DNA of 64,000 bases from Oxalobacter paraformigenes (GTDB lineage Bacteria; Pseudomonadota; Gammaproteobacteria; Burkholderiales; Burkholderiaceae_D), in NCBI RefSeq assembly GCF_000158475.2, contig NZ_KI392031.1, positions 1,209,611-1,273,610 on the forward strand, given 5' to 3'. Of the stretch, positions 1 to 8,255 are shown one piece after another (the stretch's first letter is position 1; the number at the start of each line of letters is the position of its first letter). Under the pieces are notes generated by a model that worked only from the letters and a program-made list of their open reading frames with translations, ran no database searches and was not told where the DNA came from. The translations under genes and the position numbers were made by a program.

Positions 1-411
1 AACTCCCCCGTGTCGATCGCCGCCCTGTCCGAACAGACCAACATCAGCCAGAAAGTCGTTGAAAACGTGCATGCCATTCTCAAACAAAACCGGATAACGG
101 AAGCGATCATCGGCGCCCGGGGCGGCATCCGGCTTTGCAAGCCGCTTTCCGAAATCAGCCTGGGCGACATGATCGACCTGTTCGACGAAGGCGTCCGGTT
201 CGTTGTCTGTTTCGGTAACAAATCCAACGATTGCCCCCGCCAGCGCGTCTGCGAAACCCGCTCTGTCTGGAAAACCATCTCCGGCAAAATCCGGCAGGAA
301 CTTGGCAAGGTTTCGCTGGAATCCATCCTGGACCAGTACCGCCGGGAAGCGGAAAACGAAAAAACCGTCGTCATCCGGTGTCCAAGTCGCAAGGGCGACC
401 TGCGCTTTTAG
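1..411 (+). CDS. Rrf2-family transcriptional regulator, 5' end outside window
   Basis: The reading frame is open from base 1, so the true start lies upstream. The visible part carries the second half of an Rrf2 winged helix-turn-helix (recognition-helix region beginning SIAALSEQTNIS, followed by a wing-like GARGGIRL). Three cysteines follow in a C-X7-C-X5-C arrangement (CFGNKSNDC then PRQRVC). IscR and NsrR, the best-known members, use three similarly placed cysteines to hold an Fe-S cluster and sense iron-sulfur status or nitric oxide. A cluster-binding role here is inferred from that arrangement only. The C-terminus is short and charged. No target site could be assigned because the promoter side is outside the window. 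Confidence 0.85.
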   Translation, partial: NSPVSIAALSEQTNISQKVVENVHAILKQNRITEAIIGARGGIRLCKPLSEISLGDMIDLFDEGVRFVVCFGNKSNDCPRQRVCETRSVWKTISGKIRQELGKVSLESILDQYRREAENEKTVVIRCPSRKGDLRF

Positions 412-432
412 CTCCTTTTCGGGACCGATATA

Positions 433-736
433 TTATCCTTTCCCCGCCGTCATTGCAGGATAGTCGTTATATCCTTTTTCCCCGCCCCCGTAAAAAGTGC
501 TGCGGTCCGGCTCGTTCAGGGCAGCGTTATCCCGGATACGTTCAACCAGATCGGGATTGGCGATATATATAATCCCTGCCGAACGCCACAGCGTCGCACC
601 AGCCTTTTTCAAGCGCCACTTCCGCCGATTCGGGCTCATCAAGCATCCAGTCGGCATGATTTCCGCTGCAATGGGTCCTGAACTGAAATTCGTCTATCTG
701 GACAAGAGTGACATCACTGGAATGACCGGTACTCAT
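433..736 (-). pseudogene. Fusion scar: OsmC-like start joined to an Old Yellow Enzyme tail, frameshifted
   Basis: Reading from 736 down, an ATG with an AACGGAGG ribosome-binding site opens a protein resembling the start of OsmC-family proteins (VTLVQIDEFQFRTHCSGN, then a DEP). After about 35 residues it becomes the C-terminal part of an Old Yellow Enzyme/NemA flavin oxidoreductase (ALEKGWCDAVAFGRDYI). The rest of that tail (ANPDLVERIRDNAALNEP, FYGGG, GYNDYPA) continues in another frame. At the break, about 567-575, an extra TATA within an alternating TA run explains the shift. The OYE barrel, FMN-binding half and OsmC catalytic cysteines are all missing, so this is a deletion remnant that kept its translation start. 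Family assignment is from memory of conserved tails. Confidence 0.7.
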
Positions 737-800
737 TTTCGCCTCCGTTCATTTATCGCCAAAAAACCGCTGACTCAACCTTACCAAGGTTCAGGAAACG

Positions 801-822
801 AAAAAACCCCTTTGCAAAGGGG
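801..822 (-). terminator. Intrinsic terminator, minus strand
   Basis: CCCCTTT-GC-AAAGGGG forms a 7-bp stem. On the minus strand it is followed by six T. No intact minus-strand gene ends just upstream of it (823-1492 is empty), so it probably belonged to a lost gene. Confidence 0.6.
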
Positions 823-1492
823 TCTTTCCGCGGGCGTCGTATCCGTGTAGCGAAAAATTTTCCTTTGAAAATCAGAAAAATAAAGAAGCGTTCTGGCGGC
901 AACGCCTTACCTTCCGGGACATTCCCCAAACCTGTCCGGCTTTTTTACCGTTCCGGGAACTTTTCCCCGGTTTTTGTGGAAAAGCCTGTGAAAAAACGGA
1001 CAAATCCATTACGAATCACGAACCTGGCTTCCCTGCCTTTCAAACAGGCAAAATGAAAGAAAGCGGCCATACAGGTATTCCCCGTTTTCCGGAAAAAGTT
1101 TCCTGTTTTTGCTTTTCTCTGCAAAAACGCAGTCTGGCAGTACCCTGCCACAGGCCGTTCCTCTCGGGAACAGGACATGATTACCGCTTACCTGTCTGCC
1201 CCGGATTTCATTGTTTCGCCCCGTTGGGCCATACCGCTATTCCATTCCGATATGGCCGCCTGTTTTTCCCTTTATCGGCCACATGAAGCCCTGACGGGTC
1301 ATTCAGCTAATCCCGCAATCCACTGAAAATATTTCCACTCTCCCGGCATCGAAAGGGAATGGCATTCACTTCCAGCCTTTTTGCCGGCTTTTTCCACAAA
1401 AAACCTGTTCTCCCAAAGGGATTCTCCATCAGGCTATCCGTTTCTCCCGGAACCGGAAGCGTGCGGAAAATAATATGTTTCATCAAAAAGCG
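823..1492. other. Gene-free stretch
   Basis: No reading frame here has a ribosome-binding site together with recognisable protein features. A weak hairpin with a following T run at about 953-975 is the only structure noticed. With the fusion remnant next door, this looks like a region of deletion and decay. Confidence 0.5.
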
Positions 1493-2191
1493 TCAATTCT
1501 GTCGTCTGCTTGCTGGCCCTGCCAGACGCGCTTCCCAGGATTCGATTTTTCCGGATTCCAGACGGTTCAACAGGGTTTTCCGCCATCTCTCGGACAACCC
1601 TTCCGTTTCCGACAGGCGCAGCCAATCCTCCCTTTTTTTCGAAGGAGCCCGGTTCTCATCCCCGAACATAAGAGACATGACTTCATGAACGCTTGCCCGG
1701 CTGACCCGTTCGGCAAACCGGAACGGCAGCGCGGCCCCGACCGTTCCCGGCTGGAGAACCCGGTAAAGCCAGCCGCACCGGGCATGCTGCTGCATGAGCA
1801 GCGCAAGACCGTCGCATCCGGTGCGCCGGCTCAATTTGTAACAGGGAGAGCGCGGCTGGCTGATCTGGATTATCGCATCGCCCCACCTGAAAATATCCCC
1901 GATACAGACATTTTTCTCGTGCCAGCGACTGTCCGACAGATTTTCTCCAAACAGCGCCGGCCGGAAAAGGTCGCGCTTTTCCGGATAACGGTTTGCCCAC
2001 CAGACGTAATGAATGGAAGGATAGTGCAGCAAGGCCCGTTCGGTACCGCCATGAATTTTCGGCGAAGCCTGCTCATCTCCTTCCAGACCCGTTGCACCCA
2101 GCCACAATTCCCCGAACACTTCCGACTTGAATATGGCACTGGGAAAACCCATTTCGGTTTCCTGCGTTCTGCCGGTAAAAACCCTCATCAT
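1493..2191 (-). CDS. yiiM: MOSC-domain protein, YiiM-like
   Basis: This follows E. coli YiiM along its length: GLEGDEQA, HGG, ALLHYP, FGENLS, GDIFRWG and SQPRSPCYKL, where the cysteine is the expected molybdenum-cofactor ligand of MOSC proteins, then GWLYRVL. YiiM is a molybdoenzyme-type reductase of N-hydroxylated compounds such as 6-hydroxylaminopurine. The C-terminal part (GLSERWRKTLLNRLESGKIE) matches the YiiM-specific 3-alpha region. The start is placed at the ATG-ATG pair near 2191 because GGGTGGGA precedes it and family members begin about there; a longer open frame reaches 2251. It lies 93 bases after a purine permease and guanine deaminase on the same strand, which fits protection against toxic purine analogues. 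That link is inference. Confidence 0.85.
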   Translation of the reverse strand: MMRVFTGRTQETEMGFPSAIFKSEVFGELWLGATGLEGDEQASPKIHGGTERALLHYPSIHYVWWANRYPEKRDLFRPALFGENLSDSRWHEKNVCIGDIFRWGDAIIQISQPRSPCYKLSRRTGCDGLALLMQQHARCGWLYRVLQPGTVGAALPFRFAERVSRASVHEVMSLMFGDENRAPSKKREDWLRLSETEGLSERWRKTLLNRLESGKIESWEARLAGPASRRQN

Positions 2192-2284
2192 TCCCACCCG
2201 GAATCCCCAAATAACGCCTTTTATTTTTTGTCCGCAACCGGACACTGCCAATGACCGGTGAAGCGAAACCCCTGAAAAAATCTT

Positions 2285-3775
2285 TTATCCTCTCACCATG
2301 AAAGCGAAACGCAAGACGAACAACAGGCAAAGCACAACCGTCAGAAAACGAATCCGCTTCATCCTGCCCATCAAAAGCTGGATCAGCACATACGTTATCA
2401 GCCCGAAAGCGATGCCGTTGGCAATCGAATAGGTAAACGGCATGAAAATGGCCGTGATACAAGCCGGAATGGCTGCCGTGACATCGGAAAAATCCACCTC
2501 CCTGATCGCCCCCATCATCAGCACCCCGACAAAAATCAGGGCCGGCGCCGTAGCGGCTGTCGGAATCACGGTAATGAACGGAGCGGTAACCAGCGCCGCC
2601 AGAAACAGCAATGAGGTCACCAGAGCCGTCAGGCCCGTCCTGCCCCCTTCGGCGATTCCTGTACTCGATTCCACAAAAACCGTCGCCGTGGACGACCCGA
2701 CACAGGCCCCGACGGTCGTGGCGACGGCATCGCACATCATGGCTTCTTTCATGCGCAGCGGTTCGCCGTTTTCATCCAGCATGTTCGCCTGTCTTGCCGT
2801 TCCGAGAAGAGTGCCGACCGTATCGAACATATCCACCAGAGAAAAGGAAATGACGATCATGGCCAGAGTCAGGATAACTTCAACCGGACTGGATACATTT
2901 TTGAAAAGTCCGGAAAAATCCATCTGGAAAAAGGAAACTTCCCAGAAATCCCGCATCTGCTGCCCCGGATTGAACGAAAAATCGTGAAAAGTCGTCAAAC
3001 CGAAAGGAATGCCGACCAGTGTGGAAACCAGAATGCCGATAAAAATCGACCCCCTGATCCGGCGCGCAAACAAGGCAGCGGTAACCACCAGTCCGATCAG
3101 GGCAACGAGAGCCGAAGCGATCATCCGGTGATAATCTTCGACCGGATATTTCAAACCGCCTGCCATCACCATACCCGCTGCATCTCCCGTATGGTTCCAC
3201 AGCGAAAAATCGATCATGCCGACGAAGGTGGCGCCGTTTGACACCACAATCGACGCGTTTTCAAGGCCGATCAATGCCAGAAACAGCCCGATGCCCGCCG
3301 TGATCGCCGTTTTGACCGGCGCGGGTATCGCCCTGATACACGCCTCCCTGAAACCGATTGCCGTAATGACAATGAACAGAACGCCGGAAATAAAAACCAT
3401 GGCCAGCGCTTCCTGATAGGAATATCCCATTCCCAGTACGACGGTATACGCGAAAAAAGCGTTCAGGCCCATGCCGGGAGCCTGCGCAAACGGCAATCTG
3501 GCATAAACCGCCATCAGAAACGACCCGAAAAAAGCGATCAGACAGGTCGCGAAAAACACGCCGTTGGCAATCTGCGCGGCATATTCCGTCTGTTCCCTGA
3601 TCACAAAAGGCGCCGAGAGAATCTGGGGATTGACGACCAGAATATACGCCATGGCAAAGAAAGTCGTGAATCCGGCAAACACCTCCGTACGCACATTCGT
3701 GCCGTTTTCATCCAGCTGAAAGTAACGGTTCAAAAAACCCTGTTTCCCGCCATTCGGAAAATTCGCCGCCAACAT
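2285..3775 (-). CDS. NCS2/AzgA-type purine permease
   Basis: An integral membrane transporter of the guanine/hypoxanthine (AzgA, GhxP) branch of the nucleobase cation symporter 2 family. Visible family blocks are FAGFTTFFAMAYILVVNPQI near the start, APGMGLNAFFAY, SFSLVDMFDTVGTLLGTA, and CVGSSTATVFVESSTGIAEGG near residue 340. About a dozen hydrophobic segments are present, and the length (about 496 residues) is normal for the family. The start chosen at 3775 follows AGGAGGGC, although the spacing is short; an open frame extends further up into guaD. Substrate is probably guanine or hypoxanthine with proton symport, supported by guanine deaminase immediately upstream with a 49-base gap. Confidence 0.9.
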   Translation of the reverse strand: MLAANFPNGGKQGFLNRYFQLDENGTNVRTEVFAGFTTFFAMAYILVVNPQILSAPFVIREQTEYAAQIANGVFFATCLIAFFGSFLMAVYARLPFAQAPGMGLNAFFAYTVVLGMGYSYQEALAMVFISGVLFIVITAIGFREACIRAIPAPVKTAITAGIGLFLALIGLENASIVVSNGATFVGMIDFSLWNHTGDAAGMVMAGGLKYPVEDYHRMIASALVALIGLVVTAALFARRIRGSIFIGILVSTLVGIPFGLTTFHDFSFNPGQQMRDFWEVSFFQMDFSGLFKNVSSPVEVILTLAMIVISFSLVDMFDTVGTLLGTARQANMLDENGEPLRMKEAMMCDAVATTVGACVGSSTATVFVESSTGIAEGGRTGLTALVTSLLFLAALVTAPFITVIPTAATAPALIFVGVLMMGAIREVDFSDVTAAIPACITAIFMPFTYSIANGIAFGLITYVLIQLLMGRMKRIRFLTVVLCLLFVLRFAFMVRG

Positions 3776-3824
3776 GCCCTCCTGAAATGCTAAAGTCACC
3801 CATCCGGAAAAAACACTGACCGGA

Positions 3825-5096
3825 TTATCCCAGAATTTTCTTTCCTGAAACATACTTCCGGCGGATACAGCGGTCATCCCCCAGATAAACCAGCCGGGAA
3901 AGCCGGTCTTCCGGAGCCAGTTCCCCTGTTGCAGGCAATGACCTGTCGTCAAGCACAAGCGCGTCGAATTCATAGCCCGCCTCAAAACTGCCGACCTTGC
4001 CGAAAAACGCGCCGCCTCCCTTCGTCGCCAGATAAAACGCTTCCGTCAGGGAAAGCGGCCTTTGGCTATCGTCCTGCAGACGGAAACGCAACTTGGAAAC
4101 CTGAATGGCGTCACTGATTCCCCTGAACCCCGAAAGGGAAAACCCGCCGGCGATATCGCTTCCCAGTCCCATGCGAAGCCCGCTTTCCAGATACGCTTTG
4201 GCCGGCGCGATCCCCGACGACAGATTGACGTTCGACTGGGGACAATGCGCGATGAAAACGCCCCGCTTCCCGATCAGTTCCACTTCATCGGCCGATGAAT
4301 AAACGCAATGCGCCATGACAGTCGGCCCGTTACTGCCGAACAGGCCGAACCGGTCGTAAACGTCTCCGTAAAAGCGGCAATCCGGAAAAAGCGACTTCAC
4401 CCAGGCGACTTCAGCCGGACTTTCGGACAGATGCGATTGCAGGGGAAGCGCATGTTTCTGCTGCAAATCGCCCAGCGCCGCCATCAGTTTTGCACTGCAC
4501 GCGGGCGCAAACCGGGGCGTCAGAATGGGAAAAACGTTCCGGAATTCTGCCCGGCTTTGCATAATCCATCTTTCCGTTCCGGAAAGCGAGACCGCCGTGC
4601 TTTCGCAATAATAGTCCGGACTGTTCACATCCATGTTGACCTTGCCAACAGCCGCCACCAGCCCTGTTTCTTCCAGCATTCTCATCAGAAGGAGCGTCGC
4701 GTCAGTATGAATCGTCGCGAAAATACAGGCCCGTGTCGTCGCGGATTTCTTCAGATCGTCTGCAAACAGGCGATACGCTTTTTCGGCATACGCCAGATCG
4801 GCATAACGCGCTTCTTCGGGAAAAGTGTATTCCCGCAGCCAGTCCAGCAATTCCCGATCCATGCCGAGTCCGCGAAAGGCGTATTGTGGAGCGTGCAAAT
4901 GGAGATCGGCCAGTCCGGGAACGATCAGGCCGTTTCCGCAATCGACAACATCAATACCGGCATATTTTTCCGGAAGAGCGGGAAACGTTCCGGCAACCCG
5001 GCCGTTTTCGCAAACAAGAAAATGCCGGGGGAGGCATACCATCCGGGACGGGGAAGGCGTGTAAAGCAGATTCCCCTTTACGGCAAACGTTTTCAT
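3825..5096 (-). CDS. guaD: Guanine deaminase
   Basis: A member of the amidohydrolase superfamily, about 423 residues, converting guanine to xanthine and ammonia in the cytoplasm. Metal and substrate motifs are in order: DLHLHAPQ (HxH zinc ligands), HLSESPAE, MAHCVYSS, HCPQSNVNLSSG and GLGSDIAGG (catalytic Asp). The start at 5096 is preferred over 5105 because AAAGGG sits about nine bases before it. Together with the downstream permease it forms a purine uptake and salvage pair. A TATAAT-like -10 on this strand lies near 5133-5138 between copB and guaD, so guaD may have its own promoter, but no good -35 is visible. Confidence 0.92.
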   Translation of the reverse strand: MKTFAVKGNLLYTPSPSRMVCLPRHFLVCENGRVAGTFPALPEKYAGIDVVDCGNGLIVPGLADLHLHAPQYAFRGLGMDRELLDWLREYTFPEEARYADLAYAEKAYRLFADDLKKSATTRACIFATIHTDATLLLMRMLEETGLVAAVGKVNMDVNSPDYYCESTAVSLSGTERWIMQSRAEFRNVFPILTPRFAPACSAKLMAALGDLQQKHALPLQSHLSESPAEVAWVKSLFPDCRFYGDVYDRFGLFGSNGPTVMAHCVYSSADEVELIGKRGVFIAHCPQSNVNLSSGIAPAKAYLESGLRMGLGSDIAGGFSLSGFRGISDAIQVSKLRFRLQDDSQRPLSLTEAFYLATKGGGAFFGKVGSFEAGYEFDALVLDDRSLPATGELAPEDRLSRLVYLGDDRCIRRKYVSGKKILG

Positions 5097-5182
5097 TCCA
5101 GCCATCCCTTTCGATTCAGTCGGTTTCGGCGAACCATTATAAACGGCCCGTGCCAGACCGGCTGCCCGGAAAGAAAAAGACC

Positions 5183-7303
5183 TTATTCCATTTTGAGTCT
5201 CATCGCATTGATCGCCACGATAACCGTACTGGCCGACATGAAAATGGCGCCGACAGCCGGACTCAGGACAATGCCGACCGGCGCGAGAATTCCGGCCGCC
5301 AGAGGAATAGCCACAATATTGTAGCCTGCGCCCCACCAGAGATTCTGGACTATTTTTTCCGACGTGTTTTTCGCGAGATTGAGAAAATGAACGATATCGT
5401 AAGGATTGCTTTTGACCAGAATCACATCCGCCGAATCAATCGCCACATCCGTGCCGGCCCCGATAGCGACCCCGATATTGGCTTTTGCCAGCGCCGGCGC
5501 GTCGTTCACCCCGTCGCCCACCATCATGACCGGCCTGTTTTCCCGCCGGTATGATTCGATCACTTTTTCCTTGTCCTGCGGGAGCAGACCCGCATGGAAT
5601 TCGGTAATGCCGACCTGTTCGGCCACTGCTTTCGCAAAGCCTTCATTGTCGCCGGTCAGCATGACCGGTTCAATCCCTCTGCTTCTCAGCGCTTCCACCG
5701 TTTTTCTCGCTTCCGGCTTGATTTCATCCCCTTCCGCCACCAGCCCGACCACCTTTTCGTCCGCAAGCAGATAGCTGATGGAATTGCCCTGTCTCGACAA
5801 TTCGCTGAATTCGTTTTCGCTGTATGGAAGTCTTTTGCTGTCCAGATAGGCGGCCGTTACGATTTCGACTTTCCTGCCGTCCACGACCCCTGACAGTCCG
5901 GTTCCTCCCATGGTTTTCACGTTCGAGGCAAGCGGTACAGTCAGGTTTCTGCTCCGTGCGCTCTCGAGAATACCCGCCGCCAGAGGATGGCTGGATTCCC
6001 GTTCCAGCGCCGCCATCGTCTCCAGCACCCTGTCGTCGCTCCAGTCGCTATCCAGCGACTTGACGGTTCTTACGGCAAAATTGCCTTCTGTCAGTGTTCC
6101 CGTCTTGTCCATGGCGGCGACCCGGATTGCTTTCGCTTCCTCAACAGCATGGCGATTCCGGATCAGAAGACCGTGACTGGCCGCCAGCGACGTCGAACGG
6201 GCTACCACCAGCGGTATCGCCAGTCCCAGCGCATGCGGACAGGCAATAATCAATACCGTCACCAGCCGCTCCAGCGCCATATCGATATCCCGCGTTATCA
6301 GGAACCAGACGACAAAAGCGGCAATGCCTGCACCCAGGGCGATATAAAAAAGGGCCCGCGCCACCTTGTCCGACAGATTTTCCGCTTCCGATTTCTCTTT
6401 CCGGGCGTCCCCCACCAGTTTCATCACCTGCGCCAGATAACCCGACTCGCCTGTCCCGGTCACCCTGACGGAAATCGTGCCGTTGCCGTTGATGGAACCG
6501 CCGATCACCTTGTCGCCGTTGCTGACAACGACCGCTTTCGCCTCCCCGGTCACCATCGATTCATTCACGGTCGAATCGCCTGACGCCACTGTGCCGTCCG
6601 CCGGGATTTTTTCACCGGCCCTGACCGTCACCACATCGCCAATTTTGAGGGTACTGACCGCTACATCGACGGTATTTCCGTTTTCATTGACCAGATGGGC
6701 CGTTGAGGGCAACAGCTCCGCCATTTTTTTCAACGCATCTCCCGCATCGCCGACAGCCCGCATTTCGATCCAGTGACCGAGAAGCATAATGACAATCAGG
6801 GTCGCCAGTTCCCAGAAAAAATTCATCCGGACACTATAAGTACGGTCCAGCCGATTCCAGACAAAAGCGAAGAGGCTGTAAAAATACGAGACGGAAATCC
6901 CCATCGAAATCAGCGTCATCATGGCCGGTTTCCGGTTTTTCAATTCACGAAGGGCGCCATCGAAGAAAGGCTTTCCGCCATAAAAAAACAGGAAGGTCGC
7001 CAGCGCCAGCACCACCCAGTCCGAGCCGGCAAACGAAAACTGGAACGGCAAATGCATTCCCATCATTGGAGACAGTAACAGGATGGGGATGGAAACGATC
7101 AGACATACCCAGAATTTCACCTTCAGATTGCCCATATGTCCCATCTGATCCGCATGAGCCATCCCGTCCTGCATCCCCGGCCCGCTCATGTCATGGCTGT
7201 GCATTTCCATACCCTGCATTGGCTCTTTATCGCTGGCGGAAGCGACGTTACTGTCCTTTCCCCTCCCTTGCGGGTTTTTATCTGTGTGCTTTTCCATGTC
7301 CAT
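5183..7303 (-). CDS. copB: CopB-type P1B heavy-metal ATPase (CPH motif)
   Basis: A 706-residue metal-exporting P-type ATPase in the cytoplasmic membrane. The N-terminus (about residues 30-58) is rich in Met and His, in place of a CxxC ferredoxin-like domain. Membrane helices follow, then the actuator motif TGEA (252-255), CPH at 355-357 in the transport helix, the phosphorylation motif DKTGTLT (Asp399), TGDN, and GDGVNDAPAL. CPH and the MSAST motif in the last helix define the P1B-3 group, which in characterised members exports Cu(II) or Cu(I)/Ag(I). Start 7303 has GGAG eight bases upstream. A perfect 14-bp inverted repeat lies 35 bases upstream. Exact metal is not decided by sequence. Confidence 0.9.
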   Translation of the reverse strand: MDMEKHTDKNPQGRGKDSNVASASDKEPMQGMEMHSHDMSGPGMQDGMAHADQMGHMGNLKVKFWVCLIVSIPILLLSPMMGMHLPFQFSFAGSDWVVLALATFLFFYGGKPFFDGALRELKNRKPAMMTLISMGISVSYFYSLFAFVWNRLDRTYSVRMNFFWELATLIVIMLLGHWIEMRAVGDAGDALKKMAELLPSTAHLVNENGNTVDVAVSTLKIGDVVTVRAGEKIPADGTVASGDSTVNESMVTGEAKAVVVSNGDKVIGGSINGNGTISVRVTGTGESGYLAQVMKLVGDARKEKSEAENLSDKVARALFYIALGAGIAAFVVWFLITRDIDMALERLVTVLIIACPHALGLAIPLVVARSTSLAASHGLLIRNRHAVEEAKAIRVAAMDKTGTLTEGNFAVRTVKSLDSDWSDDRVLETMAALERESSHPLAAGILESARSRNLTVPLASNVKTMGGTGLSGVVDGRKVEIVTAAYLDSKRLPYSENEFSELSRQGNSISYLLADEKVVGLVAEGDEIKPEARKTVEALRSRGIEPVMLTGDNEGFAKAVAEQVGITEFHAGLLPQDKEKVIESYRRENRPVMMVGDGVNDAPALAKANIGVAIGAGTDVAIDSADVILVKSNPYDIVHFLNLAKNTSEKIVQNLWWGAGYNIVAIPLAAGILAPVGIVLSPAVGAIFMSASTVIVAINAMRLKME

Positions 7304-7337
7304 GCTCGTTCTCCGAAACCGTTTTTCTGTTTATGCG

Positions 7338-7368
7338 TTTTATCAGGCCACTGGGTGGCCTGATAAAA
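7338..7368. promoter_or_regulatory. Perfect 14-bp inverted repeat upstream of the copB-like gene
   Basis: TTTTATCAGGCCAC and its exact reverse complement are separated by TGG. It lies 35 bases before the metal ATPase start on the minus strand and about 210 bases before sdaAB on the plus strand. The stem is flanked by its own T4/A4. It could be a dyad operator for a metal regulator or a hairpin that stops transcription in either direction. No regulator gene is adjacent, so the role is open. Confidence 0.55.
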
Positions 7369-7577
7369 CCCGAACCGCTTTTTTATGCAATTAGGAAACT
7401 GAACCCGTTTGGCCGATTCCGCCCACGACTCCATCAAGAAAAAGGCTGAAAAAGCGGCTGGACAAACCGCTCCGGAAAAATGTTCCGTATTGTCCAAAAG
7501 CGGCAAGCAAAAATCGGAAAAGCGTTGTATCCTTCTGTATGTATCCCGGTTGAATTCCACCCGTAACGGAGCACTGC

Positions 7578-8246
7578 ATGAAACTGTTCGACATCATCGG
7601 CCCGGTCATGATCGGCCCTTCCAGCTCCCACACGGCGGGAGCCGTCAAAATAGGACTGGTCGCCCGCAAACTGCTGGGTGAAAAACCGGAAAAAGCCGAC
7701 ATCAAACTGCACGGCTCTTTCGCCATGACCGGCGCCGGCCACGGAACCGACAGGGCTATCGTTGCCGGACTGCTGGGCATCCGCCCTGACGATGAACGCA
7801 TCCCCGACAGTTTCACGATCGCCCGGAAAGAAGGACTCTCGTTCGACATCGACACGACCCACATCCCCAACGCCCATCCGAATTCCACCCTGCTTTCACT
7901 GGAAGGCGAGCATGGGAAAAAGCTGGAAATCATCGCTTCGTCTCTGGGTGGCGGGCGTATTCTGGTATCCCGGATCGACGGGATCACGACCAATTTCTCA
8001 GGCGATGAAAACACGCTGATCGTTCACACGCACTACGACCGGCCCGGCCACGTCGCGCTGGTAACGGCCGCTCTGGCCAAACACGGAATCAATATTGCCA
8101 CCATGCAGCTCTACCGCCGTTCCAAAGGCGGACAGGCCGTCATGGTCATTGAATGCGACGATCCCATACTGCCCGGACTGGTCGAAAAACTTTCGCAAAT
8201 GGAAGGCATCCTCAAGGTGACCTACCTCAATCAAGAAAAAAAATAA
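7578..8246 (+). CDS. sdaAB: L-serine dehydratase, iron-sulfur type, beta subunit
   Basis: The beta subunit of the two-chain, oxygen-sensitive L-serine dehydratase (serine to pyruvate and ammonia). The family block GPVMIGPSSSHTAGA stands at the start, GSFAMTGAGHGTD follows, and an ACT domain (about residues 148-220, VHTHYDRPGHVALVTAALA) closes the protein. In Clostridium and Bacillus-type enzymes this chain pairs with an alpha chain that holds the 4Fe-4S cluster, and the alpha gene follows nine bases downstream here. GGAG seven bases before the ATG supports the start. The usual proteobacterial SdaA is one chain, so the split form is notable. An anaerobic gut lifestyle fits an oxygen-labile cluster enzyme. 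Confidence 0.92.
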   Translation: MKLFDIIGPVMIGPSSSHTAGAVKIGLVARKLLGEKPEKADIKLHGSFAMTGAGHGTDRAIVAGLLGIRPDDERIPDSFTIARKEGLSFDIDTTHIPNAHPNSTLLSLEGEHGKKLEIIASSLGGGRILVSRIDGITTNFSGDENTLIVHTHYDRPGHVALVTAALAKHGINIATMQLYRRSKGGQAVMVIECDDPILPGLVEKLSQMEGILKVTYLNQEKK

Positions 8247-8255
8247 GGGGCGCTT

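Noticed and set aside
951..975. Hairpin with T run on the plus strand
   Set aside because: The stem needs a bulge and no gene precedes it closely, so support is too thin for a terminator call.
5110..5145. TGGCACG element on the minus strand before guaD, resembling a sigma-54 -24 box
   Set aside because: The matching GC of the -12 box is absent; a TATAAT lies there instead.
4308..5324. Plus-strand frame of 338 codons
   Set aside because: It is antisense to guaD and the end of the metal ATPase; no family features.
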